A stretch of DNA of 23,944 nucleotides from an uncultured Ruminococcus sp. (GTDB taxonomy: Bacteria > Bacillota > Clostridia > Oscillospirales > Ruminococcaceae): the NCBI GenBank assembly GCA_900550695.1, contig URTF01000032.1, positions 1-23,944 of the forward strand. Reading direction: 5' to 3'. Each line of letters opens with the position of its first letter. The stretch's first letter is position 1. Under the pieces are notes generated by a model, which did not search any database, was not told the DNA's origin, and was given only the letters and a program-made list of their open reading frames with translations. Made by a program: the position numbers and the translations under genes. Shown here piece by piece: positions 11,816-19,848 of the stretch.

Positions 11816-13462
11816 TTAATCTATCTTTTGTTCCAGTTTCGCCGTGATCTCGAACGTGATAACCTCTTCTGTGACCGTCTTGCGGTAGACTGTCAATGTG
11901 ACTTCTTCGCCTGCGATCTTGTCGTCAAGGACTTCCATCACCGAATCGAGGTCTTTTACGGGTTTGCCGTCTATTTCCGTGATAATATCATACGGCTGTA
12001 AGTCTTTTGTTGCAATATCGCAGGTCGGGTCTACGCTCATTACGCATATCCCCTCCACAACGCCAAGACTTTCTGCCGTTGCGCTGTCCATTGCTATGAA
12101 TACTACACCGAGCTTTGCTCTTCCGGGGACGTAGCCGTTTTCGATGAGCGCTTCGGCAACGGGAACTGCGTCGTTTATCTCTATCGCAAAGCCTATCCCG
12201 TCATATACAACGTGATCAAGTCCGCCGACCGAGATGCCTATTACCTGACCGTACATATTTACGAGTGCGCCGCCCGAATTTCCGGGGTTGAGTGCGGCAT
12301 CGGTCTGTATGCAGCGGAGCGTTCCGCTTGATGAATAATCGGTTTCGATCTCTCTGCCAAGGGCGCTGACATAGCCGAATGTTATGGAATTTTCAAGGCT
12401 TCCGCCTGCACCGATAACTGCGACCTGTTCACCGAGTATAACTTCGTCCGAGTTTCCTATTTCAGCCGAAACAAGGTCATCGGCTTCTATCTTTACCACT
12501 GCCAGATCCTGCTTGCGGTCTATGCCGACAAGCTTCGCTTCAAACTGTCTGCCATCGTTGAGCTGTGCCTTGAACTGCGCCTCTTCATCGACAACGTGTG
12601 CATTGGTGAGGATATATCCGTCGGTCGAGATGATTATTCCCGAGCCGAGCGAGGTCATTTTATACGGCGTGTCGGCATAAACTCCGATAAGTACCTGCGA
12701 CTGCATAACTTTCTGCGCAACGCCCTCCGTTGTGAGCAGCCCCGTTTCTTCATCGGCGTAAAATTTCGCTTCGAGGACGGGACGGGGCGATGTGGGGAGA
12801 GTTATCCGGACACGCTTTGAGTCCTTATCCCTGTCGCTTGCGGTCTGTGTTTCGAGTGAGCTGAACGAGCTTTCGCTTTTCGTCTTATCAAGAGCGGCAG
12901 CTTTCTTTGCAACAATGACCGACAGAATAACTATCGTCACGAACATTACTGCGATAAGAGATACGATCGCAGCTGTCCAGACGGCGGAAAGACGCTTTTT
13001 CTGCGGCTGAACGTTCTGAGGTGCGTTCGGCTGCTCGGGCTGTGCATACTGTCCCTGCGGCATAGCTCTGCAGCCGTAGTTCGGAGCATAATAGCCGTTG
13101 GGGTAACCGTTCTGACAGCCGTTGTTCGGCGGCGGATATGTGCCGTACCGGTACGGCGGCGGAGGAGTTTGCCGATCTTGAGCCGTGTTCTGATACGGCT
13201 GTGCCGCGTCTTGGTTTTGCGGTGGTACCCAGTTGTACTGCGGCTGACCATAGTTTGGCTGTCCGATATTCGGCTGTGCAAAAGCCGACGGCTCGGGATT
13301 TGGCTGAGATGCAAAAGCTTCGGGTGAAGCTGTATCATCAGGTGTATTTTCGTGCAGGGTCGGCTCGCTCACCGTTTCGGGCGAAGCGGGTTTGTCTGCG
13401 GTGTTTTCCTGCAAAGGCTGTGTGTTTTCCGTGTTCGGAGTGTTTTCGTCAAAATTATCCAC
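11816..13462 (-). CDS. htrA: HtrA/DegP-family membrane-anchored serine protease with PDZ domain
   Basis: This 548-residue protease degrades misfolded exported proteins at the outer face of the membrane. A long cytoplasmic N-terminus (about 155 residues) is rich in Pro, Gln, Asn and Tyr. It leads to a membrane helix (about 162-187), a Ser/Lys linker, a trypsin-like domain with catalytic His289 (TNAHVV), Asp319 (DLAVVKI) and Ser396 (NPGNSGGAL), and one PDZ domain (about 450-540). The family usually has a much shorter N-terminus; this Pro/Gln/Asn/Tyr-rich arm is unusual in length. The start is GTG at 13462 with AAGGAGG 6 nt upstream. It is the third gene of an operon with a response regulator and sensor kinase, after a 72-nt gap holding a hairpin. 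The stop codon abuts the repeat element. Confidence 0.94.
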   Translation of the reverse strand: MDNFDENTPNTENTQPLQENTADKPASPETVSEPTLHENTPDDTASPEAFASQPNPEPSAFAQPNIGQPNYGQPQYNWVPPQNQDAAQPYQNTAQDRQTPPPPYRYGTYPPPNNGCQNGYPNGYYAPNYGCRAMPQGQYAQPEQPNAPQNVQPQKKRLSAVWTAAIVSLIAVMFVTIVILSVIVAKKAAALDKTKSESSFSSLETQTASDRDKDSKRVRITLPTSPRPVLEAKFYADEETGLLTTEGVAQKVMQSQVLIGVYADTPYKMTSLGSGIIISTDGYILTNAHVVDEEAQFKAQLNDGRQFEAKLVGIDRKQDLAVVKIEADDLVSAEIGNSDEVILGEQVAVIGAGGSLENSITFGYVSALGREIETDYSSSGTLRCIQTDAALNPGNSGGALVNMYGQVIGISVGGLDHVVYDGIGFAIEINDAVPVAEALIENGYVPGRAKLGVVFIAMDSATAESLGVVEGICVMSVDPTCDIATKDLQPYDIITEIDGKPVKDLDSVMEVLDDKIAGEEVTLTVYRKTVTEEVITFEITAKLEQKID

Positions 13463-13474
13463 AATATACCTCCT

Positions 13475-13527
13475 TTATAAAAGAAGCCGCACAGTTACAG
13501 ACATCACATAGCTTGTAATTGTACGGC
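13475..13527 (-). promoter_or_regulatory. Hairpin with U-rich tail between the sensor kinase and htrA (possible attenuator)
   Basis: On the minus strand GCCGTACAATTACA (13514-13527) can pair with TGTAACTGTGCGGC (13486-13499) in a 14-bp stem with one mismatch and one wobble. TTCTTTTAT follows, then the htrA ribosome site. It could partly terminate transcription or set mRNA ends, uncoupling htrA level from the regulator genes. Confidence 0.6.
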
Positions 13528-13534
13528 GAAACTT

Positions 13535-14932
13535 TTAGATCGTTATTTCAAATTCAACAAAGCTGTTGGGTTCGCTGCGGACGAGAATTTTTCCGTCATG
13601 GAGTTTTATTATCGAGCGAACAATGGAAAGTCCCAGACCAACACCCGTTTTGTCGATGCCTCTTGAAGCATCTGCTTTATAGAAACGGTCAAAGACCTTG
13701 GATATCTCGTTCGCTTTAAGACCTTCGCCGCTGTTGCGTATGCGCATTACCGATGCGCCGTCCTTATTTTCAAAGGCGAACTCAATATATCCGCCGTCGT
13801 TGACGAATTTTACGGCATTTTCGACGAGGTTATATAAAACCTGCTGCATAAGGTCTTTGTCGGCGCTGACCATAAATCTTCCGTGTTCGATGCCTCGTAT
13901 CTCAACGTGTTTATCATCGATGCGTGTTTCAAACATAAGCAGTACCTTGACGAGCAGCGGCATAAGGTCGAAGGTATCCTTCTTCATTTCCATTTCGCCC
14001 GCCTCATATTTGGAGATGTTGAGCATCGATTTTACAAGCCTTGCAAGTCTGCCGACTTCCTCCGAAACGATATGAAGGTAATAGTTATGCTTTGCTTTCG
14101 GTATAGTTCCGTCAAGTATTCCGTCGACGAAACCGCCGATAGTCGTCATCGGTGTGCGAAGCTCGTGCGAAACGTTTGAAATAAAGCTCTTACGGTTTTC
14201 CTCGGTGGCTTCAAGTGAGCTTGCCATTTCATTGAGCGCATTTGCGAGGAATCCGAACTCGTTATCCTCGGGGACATAAAGCTTTTCGGAGAAGTCACCG
14301 TTTCCGAATCGCTTTGCCGCAAGCGTCATTTCCTTTACGGGTGTCATAAGATGCTTGACCGCCGCATAGATGGCAACGAACACAAGCACAAGCACTGCTG
14401 ATGATGCTATTGCGAGCGCAACTATGAGCTTTGTAAGATACTGCTGGAGAGGCGTATCGGAAAGCTTTGAGAAAAGATAATACTGTTTTCCTGCTGCCTG
14501 AAATTTGTAAACAAGGTTGAAAACCGTACTCGGATAGAAATGTTCAAGGCTTGAAAGTTCAAAAAAGCCCTCGTCGCCGACCTTGTTAAGGATATTTTCT
14601 CCGATTTTTCTCCCTGTATGAGAACACGGCGGTGCTTCGGAGCAAACCAAAGCAACGCCGTTTGAATCTGTTAATGTGAAAACTATCTCCGTTGTATCGG
14701 TCACGTTCAGATAGATATTGTTAAGATAATCAGTGTCGATATCACCGACCGAGTCGATAGAAAGCTTCGTTACAGCCATAACAGTATCGGCATTGGCAAC
14801 GAGAAAATTTTTCTTATCGTTTTTATAAAACTCGGAAGAAATGATTATAAGGACTACCGCAACGCAGACGATCGCAGCGGAAATTATTGCAGCGCACAGG
14901 GTAAAAAACTCGGAGAATACGCTTTTACGCAT
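13535..14932 (-). CDS. Sensor histidine kinase
   Basis: This 465-residue two-component kinase has TM1 (about 8-32), an extracellular sensor region of about 135 residues, TM2 (about 169-192), a HAMP linker (HLMTPVKEMTLAAKRFGNGD), a HisKA dimerisation domain with phospho-accepting His256 (SNVSHELRTPMTT), and an HATPase domain with N box (LVENAVKF), G1 (NSGEGL), F box (VFDRFYKAD) and G2 (GVGLGLSIV). The extracellular region contains a Cys pair (VCSEAPPCS) that might form a disulfide. The gene overlaps the response regulator gene by 8 nt, so they are a cognate pair. With htrA downstream, a role in sensing envelope protein stress is likely (inference, by analogy with CssRS/HtrA of B. subtilis). 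The signal is not known. Confidence 0.95.
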   Translation of the reverse strand: MRKSVFSEFFTLCAAIISAAIVCVAVVLIIISSEFYKNDKKNFLVANADTVMAVTKLSIDSVGDIDTDYLNNIYLNVTDTTEIVFTLTDSNGVALVCSEAPPCSHTGRKIGENILNKVGDEGFFELSSLEHFYPSTVFNLVYKFQAAGKQYYLFSKLSDTPLQQYLTKLIVALAIASSAVLVLVFVAIYAAVKHLMTPVKEMTLAAKRFGNGDFSEKLYVPEDNEFGFLANALNEMASSLEATEENRKSFISNVSHELRTPMTTIGGFVDGILDGTIPKAKHNYYLHIVSEEVGRLARLVKSMLNISKYEAGEMEMKKDTFDLMPLLVKVLLMFETRIDDKHVEIRGIEHGRFMVSADKDLMQQVLYNLVENAVKFVNDGGYIEFAFENKDGASVMRIRNSGEGLKANEISKVFDRFYKADASRGIDKTGVGLGLSIVRSIIKLHDGKILVRSEPNSFVEFEITI

Positions 14933-15626
14933 TTTCTTCCTCTGCCTCGAACTTGTAGCCTACGCCCCAGACTGTCTTGAGCGCCCATTTGTCCGAAACA
15001 TTTTCAAGCTTTTCACGAAGACGCTTAATGTGAACGTCGATAGTACGGGAGTCGCCGTAATACTCGAATCCCCATACTTCGTCAAGAAGCTGATCTCTTG
15101 TATAAACACGGTTCGGGTTGGAAGCGAGGTAGAAGAGGAGTTCAAGCTCCTTCGGAGGTGTATCCATTACCTTTCCGTCAACACGAAGCTCATATCTTGT
15201 CATATTGACAACGAGCTTGTCATAGCGGACTTCCTTTACCTCGGTCTCGGTGCTGCCCTGACCGATACGTCTTGAAATTGCCTTGATCCTTGCGATAACT
15301 TCCTTTGTATCGAACGGCTTGACGATATAGTCATCTGCGCCGAGTTCAAGACCGAGTACCTTATCAAAGGTTTCGCTCTTGGCTGTTATCATTATGATCG
15401 GGACATTGGACTTTTTGCGTATCTCACGGCAGACCTGCCAGCCGTCAAGCTCCGGGAGCATAATATCGAGAAGGATAACATCGGGTTTGAGGGCATTGAA
15501 TTTGATAAGCGCCTCATCGCCGTCGTGAGCAACGATAACGCCGTAGCCTTCCTTTTCGAGATAGAGTTTCAAAAGCTCGCAGATATTGTTATCGTCATCA
15601 ACGACCAGAACCTTTCCAAGTGACAT
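14925..15626 (-). CDS. OmpR/PhoB-family response regulator
   Basis: This 233-residue regulator has a receiver domain (about 1-118) with acidic D10-D11-D12, phospho-accepting D54 (DVILLDIMLPELDG), the T switch residue (MITAKSE) and the conserved Lys (DDYIVKPFD). A winged-helix DNA-binding domain follows (about 128-228: PPKELELLFYLASNPNRVYT, SRTIDVHIKRLREKL, TVWGVGYKFE). AGGAGG precedes the ATG at 15626. It is the first gene of the operon with the kinase and HtrA protease. A TGCTATAAT extended -10 lies at 15716-15723 on the minus strand with no good -35, which would suit a promoter that needs an activator, possibly the regulator itself (inference). Confidence 0.96.
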   Translation of the reverse strand: MSLGKVLVVDDDNNICELLKLYLEKEGYGVIVAHDGDEALIKFNALKPDVILLDIMLPELDGWQVCREIRKKSNVPIIMITAKSETFDKVLGLELGADDYIVKPFDTKEVIARIKAISRRIGQGSTETEVKEVRYDKLVVNMTRYELRVDGKVMDTPPKELELLFYLASNPNRVYTRDQLLDEVWGFEYYGDSRTIDVHIKRLREKLENVSDKWALKTVWGVGYKFEAEEENA

Positions 15627-15715
15627 AATTATTTCCTCCTATCGTTTTTTCGATCTATTCTGAAAAAAAGAATATATTAATGTACCATTTAAAAACATAA
15701 TACTACTTATAACTA

Positions 15716-15724
15716 ATTATAGCA
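15716..15724 (-). promoter_or_regulatory. Extended -10 promoter of the response regulator/kinase/htrA operon
   Basis: On the minus strand TGCTATAAT (TATAAT at 15716-15721) lies about 90 nt before the regulator start codon. The -35 position is A/T-only with no match to TTGACA. The interval 15627-15867 holds no gene. Confidence 0.45.
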
Positions 15725-15867
15725 AATATCGAGATATAATATATAAATTTCTGTGAACAAATTATTTCTCAATTGTAAATTTCACAAAAGCATAATTAAA
15801 TCCCATAGAAATTATAAAATTCCGTTCATTTTTAGGGCTTCCATGAATTAAATTCCGACATTTTCCG

Positions 15868-17331
15868 TCAGATGACTTCTTTAAGGATAAGATAAGCCAT
15901 TGTTGCGATCGACTTAGCTTCGACATAGTTTCTGTCAACCTTGAAATTGCCCTCTGTGAGCATATTTTTAAGCTCGGAAACACGCTCGAAGCCTTTGAGA
16001 GCCTCCTGCATATTCGGGATAACGAAGTACGACTTCTGCATGATATGTCTGATCTCGGTGCGGATGCCCGACGGTATCTCGGGAGCGTTCGGGTCGATAT
16101 CGAACTCGGCAGTTTCGAGGTTTTCGAGCGGAACGCCTGCATTTTCCTGCATCTTTTCCGCAATGGAGATAGCTGCCTGTCTGCCGAAAACGAGTGCTTC
16201 AAGCAGAGAGTTTGAAGCAAGGCGGTTATTGCCGTGAACGCCCGTATGGGAACATTCGCCGACAGCATAAAGTCCGTCGACAGTTGTCTGAGCGTGGGTA
16301 TTTACGTTGATGCCGCCCATCAGGTAGTGCTGGCAGGGGTAGATCGGGATACGGTCGGTCGTCATATCGATGCCCTGTTCAAGCAGGTACTTATATATCA
16401 TCGGGAAACGAGCTTTTATGAACTCGGGGTCTTTGTACGAGATATCAAGGTAGAAATCGTCCGAATTCGTTCTTCTTGCCTCGCTGATTATCGAGTGCGA
16501 AACAACGTCACGGGGGGCAAGCTCCAGACGCTCGTCATAGTTCTGCATAAAGCGTTCGCCGTCGCAGTTGAGGAGGTAAGCACCCTCGCCACGGACAGCT
16601 TCGGAAATGAGGAAGCACTCTCTTGTGTGCTTGTTGTTGAAGGCGGTCGGGTGGAACTGAATGAGCGAGAGGTTCTTGATGTTTGCGCCCATTTCGTAAG
16701 CGGCGGTGATGCCGTCACCCGTTGCTATAGCGGAGTTCGTGGTGTATTCGTAAATTCTGCCGATGCCGCCCGTTGCAAGGATAACGTAACGGGCGTTATA
16801 GGTCGAATGTTCATCGTTCACGCAGATATCGGCGGAGAAGCCCGTTCCCGTCTTTTTCAGTTCGCAGAGGAGAGCATTCTCGAGAATGTCGATATTAGGC
16901 GACTTTTTAACAGCCTCCTGAAGCTTTGAGGTTATCTCAAAACCGGTCGAATCACGGTGGTGGAAGATCCTGTGACGGCAGTGTCCGCCTTCGAGGGTCT
17001 TATGATAGTTGCCGTTCTCGTCCTTGTCGAAGTCAACGCCATAGCCGATGATCTCTTCGATCTCGTGAGCGGCTTCTGTAACAAGGATCTTGAGCGAATC
17101 GGGATTGTTCTTATATCCGCCTGCGATAAGGGTATCCTTTGTATGGAGCTGGATATTGTCGTCAACGGGCTTATATACAGCGGCAATACCGCCCTGAGCG
17201 AGTGCGGAGTTGCAGAGTATCATTTCTCTTTTTGTGATAAGCAGTATTTTCAGATCTTGGGGCAGGTTCAAAGCGGAATACAGACCGCCTGCGCCCGTTC
17301 CTGCAATAATAACGTCATAATTTTTGGACAT
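15868..17331 (-). CDS. nadB: L-aspartate oxidase (NAD biosynthesis)
   Basis: This 487-residue FAD enzyme oxidises L-aspartate to iminoaspartate, the first step of de novo NAD synthesis; iminoaspartate then goes to NadA. The FAD-binding Rossmann start is DVIIAGTGAGGLYSAL (GxGxxG at 11-16). NSALAQGGIAAV, HHRDSTG, FHPTA, the SEAVRGEGAYL loop, CQHYLMGGI and GECSHTGVHGNNRLASNSL are conserved in the NadB/succinate dehydrogenase flavoprotein superfamily. Length is slightly short at the C-terminus compared with the usual 510-540. The start at 17331 has AAAGGAAG upstream and begins exactly at the Rossmann fold; a longer frame to 17406 adds an unlikely leader. nadA and nadC are not adjacent in the window. 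The promoter lies about 330 nt upstream, leaving an unusually long leader. Confidence 0.95.
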   Translation of the reverse strand: MSKNYDVIIAGTGAGGLYSALNLPQDLKILLITKREMILCNSALAQGGIAAVYKPVDDNIQLHTKDTLIAGGYKNNPDSLKILVTEAAHEIEEIIGYGVDFDKDENGNYHKTLEGGHCRHRIFHHRDSTGFEITSKLQEAVKKSPNIDILENALLCELKKTGTGFSADICVNDEHSTYNARYVILATGGIGRIYEYTTNSAIATGDGITAAYEMGANIKNLSLIQFHPTAFNNKHTRECFLISEAVRGEGAYLLNCDGERFMQNYDERLELAPRDVVSHSIISEARRTNSDDFYLDISYKDPEFIKARFPMIYKYLLEQGIDMTTDRIPIYPCQHYLMGGINVNTHAQTTVDGLYAVGECSHTGVHGNNRLASNSLLEALVFGRQAAISIAEKMQENAGVPLENLETAEFDIDPNAPEIPSGIRTEIRHIMQKSYFVIPNMQEALKGFERVSELKNMLTEGNFKVDRNYVEAKSIATMAYLILKEVI

Positions 17332-17663
17332 AGCTATACTTCCTTTGATTAATATGTATAATATCAAACACCGGTAAAATACAGGAAAAATCTGCGCCGA
17401 GATCACATATAAACCTGTTTTAAACGGCTGCAGGATTGTCGGCTTGATTTTTTCCGAATTCTAAATGGTGCTTAGTATAAAATTCACGTTCAGTACCGAT
17501 GCATTCCTTTTCAGAAACATTCCCACCGAAATCTGAACGATGACAATGTTCCGAGCAAAATTTTCCGAACCGCTCGCATTATGAAAAATCCGACTTTAAT
17601 GCACATTCAAAATCAGCCGCATTTTGTGCAAGGGTTTCTCACATAACACTTAAGGTCACCTCT
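17332..17663 (-). other. Long leader of nadB
   Basis: About 330 nt separate the predicted transcription start from the nadB start codon. The leader contains a perfect 7-bp helix (CGTTCAG with CTGAACG, about 17492-17540), other partial stems, and an ORF remnant (17420-17641). It resembles no riboswitch I know. Alternatives are a leader RNA that regulates nadB, or an inserted or decayed sequence. Confidence 0.5.
17420..17641 (-). pseudogene. Coding-like remnant in the nadB leader, interrupted by stop codons
   Basis: One minus-strand frame reads ETLAQNAADFECALKSDFS, then TAA (17579-17581), then 52 codons beginning CERFGKFCSEHCHRSDFGGN and ending FGKNQADNPAAV before a TAA (17420-17422). The composition is protein-like and Cys/His-rich, but there is no start codon after the internal stop and no ribosome site. 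It may be the end of a decayed gene or a repeated sequence that only happens to look coding. Function cannot be stated. Confidence 0.35.
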
Positions 17664-17669
17664 AAAACA

Positions 17670-17698
17670 ATTATAACACAAGAAATTACAAAAATCAA
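17670..17698 (-). promoter_or_regulatory. Promoter upstream of nadB
   Basis: On the minus strand there is a -35 TTGATT (17693-17698), a 17-nt spacer and a -10 TATAAT (17670-17675) with an extended TGT. Transcription should start near 17663. It lies after the terminator of the ABC ATPase gene (17735-17772). Confidence 0.8.
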
Positions 17699-17734
17699 TT
17701 ATTATCGCATATTTTCTGCCGAATTTATGCAAAA

Positions 17735-17772
17735 AAGCACAAAAAAGCTGCCACACGGAATGTATGGCAGCT
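17735..17772 (-). terminator. Intrinsic terminator of the ABC ATPase gene
   Basis: On the minus strand AGCTGCCA (17765-17772) and TGGCAGCT (17746-17753) enclose 11 nt and are followed by a T run. It lies 22 nt after the stop at 17795. Confidence 0.88.
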
Positions 17773-17794
17773 ATAATGTTTACTTAAAAAGCAA

Positions 17795-18937
17795 TCAGTT
17801 AACAATTGTCTTTTCTGTTTCCTTATCAAAGATGTGAACCTTGTTAGGATCGAGAGCAACCTTGATAGTATCCTGAGGACGGGCAGTTGATCTTGGGTCA
17901 ACTCTTGCTGTGAGGGAGATACCCTGACAGGTGAGGTAGAGGTAAACTTCTGCGCCCATCATTTCTGTGATCTCAACGTCAGCATCGATGATACCTGTCT
18001 TAGCGGAAGAGATGAACATTTCTTCATCGTGGATATTCTCAGGACGGATACCCATAATGATCTCCTTATCAACATAGTTGGAGAGATCATTCTCGTTAAC
18101 CTTTGATTCAGGAAGCTCAACATAGTACTTAACGCCTCTGGAAGTCTTGGTGTCTTCAGAACCGAATTCGATTGTGTACTTGCCTTCGATCTTTCTGAGA
18201 ACAGCATCAACAAAGTTCATCTGAGGTGAACCCATGAATCCTGCAACGAAGAGGTTAACAGGGTTGGAGTAGAGGTTCTGAGGAGAATCTACCTGCTGAA
18301 TGAAACCGTCCTTCATAACAACGATACGGTCACCCATTGTCATAGCTTCTGTCTGGTCATGAGTTACATAGATAAATGTAGTACCGAGCTTCTGGTGGAG
18401 CTTGGAGATCTCGGTTCTCATCTGTGCACGGAGCTTTGCATCGAGGTTGGAAAGAGGCTCGTCGAGGAGGAAGACCTGAGGTTCACGAACGATAGCACGA
18501 CCGAGCGCAACACGCTGACGCTGACCGCCGGAGAGAGCCTTCGGCTTTCTGTCGAGGAGGTGGGAGATATCGAGGCTGCGGGCAGCTTCTTCAACCTTAC
18601 GGCTGATCTCGTCCTTAGGAACCTTACGGAGCTTAAGACCGAATGCCATATTCTCGAATACTGTCATATGAGGATAAAGGGCGTAGTTCTGGAAAACCAT
18701 CGCAATATCTCTGTCCTTAGGAGCAACGTCGTTTACAAGACGGTCTCCGATATAAAGCTCACCTTCGGAGATTTCTTCAAGTCCTGCGATCATACGGAGA
18801 GTAGTGGACTTACCGCAGCCGGAAGGACCAACGAGGATGATGAATTCCTTATCTTTGATCTCAAGGTTAACATCTGAAACGGCAACAACACCGCCGGGGT
18901 ATTTCTTATAAATTGAACGAAGTGACAAACTTGCCAT
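17795..18937 (-). CDS. msmX: Sugar ABC transporter ATPase, MsmX/UgpC (MalK) family
   Basis: This 380-residue ATPase energises uptake of oligosaccharides by CUT1 ABC transporters. It has Walker A (GPSGCGKST), Q-loop (FQNYALYPHM), the ABC signature LSGGQRQRVALGRA, Walker B (VFLLDEPLSNLDAKLRAQ) and the switch His (VTHDQTEAMTMGDR), followed by the MalK-type C-terminal OB-fold regulatory domain (about 235-375, including MGIRPENIHDEE). No permease or binding-protein gene is adjacent, and it has its own promoter and terminator. This fits the shared multitask ATPases of Firmicutes that serve several transporters (known for MsmX). AGGAGG lies about 10 nt before the start. Assignment to the family is certain; the substrate is unknown. 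Confidence 0.95.
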   Translation of the reverse strand: MASLSLRSIYKKYPGGVVAVSDVNLEIKDKEFIILVGPSGCGKSTTLRMIAGLEEISEGELYIGDRLVNDVAPKDRDIAMVFQNYALYPHMTVFENMAFGLKLRKVPKDEISRKVEEAARSLDISHLLDRKPKALSGGQRQRVALGRAIVREPQVFLLDEPLSNLDAKLRAQMRTEISKLHQKLGTTFIYVTHDQTEAMTMGDRIVVMKDGFIQQVDSPQNLYSNPVNLFVAGFMGSPQMNFVDAVLRKIEGKYTIEFGSEDTKTSRGVKYYVELPESKVNENDLSNYVDKEIIMGIRPENIHDEEMFISSAKTGIIDADVEITEMMGAEVYLYLTCQGISLTARVDPRSTARPQDTIKVALDPNKVHIFDKETEKTIVN

Positions 18938-18968
18938 GTTAATAGGACCTCCTACATTTAAATTGTCT

Positions 18969-19023
18969 GCCGAGCGTACTCGGCTCTATTAATATAATAC
19001 CAAAAGTGGGGAGTAAATTTCAA
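18969..19023 (-). promoter_or_regulatory. Promoter and 5'-end hairpin of the ABC ATPase gene
   Basis: On the minus strand there is a -35 TTGAAA (19018-19023), an 18-nt spacer and a -10 TATTAT (18994-18999). Just after the predicted start is a hairpin GCCGAG/CTCGGC with loop TACG (18969-18984), which may protect the 5' end. No catabolite-response (cre) palindrome was seen. Confidence 0.65.
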
Positions 19024-19119
19024 GTCACTTATTAACTAAACTTATAAAAACTTATTTATTTAGTTTGACGAAAAAGCAAATATTTGTAAGTTACTGGCAA
19101 TTTCAAGATAAAATAATAT

Positions 19120-19848
19120 CTAAATATTTTCGGTTTCTTTGTGCAACATTTCTCTCCACTCACCGAGAGCGAGGCTTTCGTCAAGCTTGACGCCGCCTAT
19201 CGAAATGCGCTTTAAATACAATACCTTGTTGTTGCGAGCCTGTGCCATACGCTTTATCTGGTGGTACATACCCTCGCTGATGGTTATGAGGACTTCGTGC
19301 GGATCGGTGAGTATCTCAAGCTTTGCAGGCAGGCAGACATCGCCGCCGTCTATCGCAAGACCCTCTTCAAAGGCTTTTATATCGTCCTCTGTCGCAGGGC
19401 TTTCGAGCTTGGCGAAATAGGTTTTGTCAACGTGATGCTTCGGGGACAGGATATTGTGCGCAAGAACGCCGTCATCGGTGATGAATACGAAGCCCTCTGT
19501 GTCCTTGTCGAGCCGTCCTGCCGGGAAAAGCCCCTCACGGCGTATGCTGTCGGGGAGAAGTTCGAGAACTGTCTTCGATTCGCCGTCCCTTGTCGAGCAT
19601 ACAACGCCCTGCGGCTTGTTCATCATTATATATATGTGCTTGCGGTAGGTTACTTCCTTTCCCTCGGAGCAGACGGTGTCTTTTTCGGGGGCGATCTTCA
19701 TATCGAAAAGCTTTGCGACCGTGCCGCCGACCGTTACGACCCTGCGCTTTATGAGTTCCTTCGCCTCGGAGCGTGTTATGCCGAGCTGTGCCGAGAGGAA
19801 TTTGTCGAGGCGCTGAACGTCTTTCTTCGGAACTTTCGGTCCGCTCAT
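19120..19848 (-). CDS. rsuA: RsuA/RluB-family rRNA pseudouridine synthase
   Basis: This 242-residue enzyme converts a specific uridine in rRNA to pseudouridine (position 516 of 16S rRNA for RsuA). It has an N-terminal S4 RNA-binding domain (about 10-60: QRLDKFLSAQLGITRSEAKE) and a catalytic domain with the family motif PAGRLDKDTEG, nucleophile Asp114, plus MMNKPQGVVCS and EGMYHQIKRMAQARNNKV. Length is as usual for RsuA. Its start codon overlaps the stop of the flavin reductase-like gene by 4 nt (ATGA), indicating a two-gene operon. Whether it acts on 16S or 23S rRNA cannot be decided from sequence alone. Confidence 0.93.
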   Translation of the reverse strand: MSGPKVPKKDVQRLDKFLSAQLGITRSEAKELIKRRVVTVGGTVAKLFDMKIAPEKDTVCSEGKEVTYRKHIYIMMNKPQGVVCSTRDGESKTVLELLPDSIRREGLFPAGRLDKDTEGFVFITDDGVLAHNILSPKHHVDKTYFAKLESPATEDDIKAFEEGLAIDGGDVCLPAKLEILTDPHEVLITISEGMYHQIKRMAQARNNKVLYLKRISIGGVKLDESLALGEWREMLHKETENI

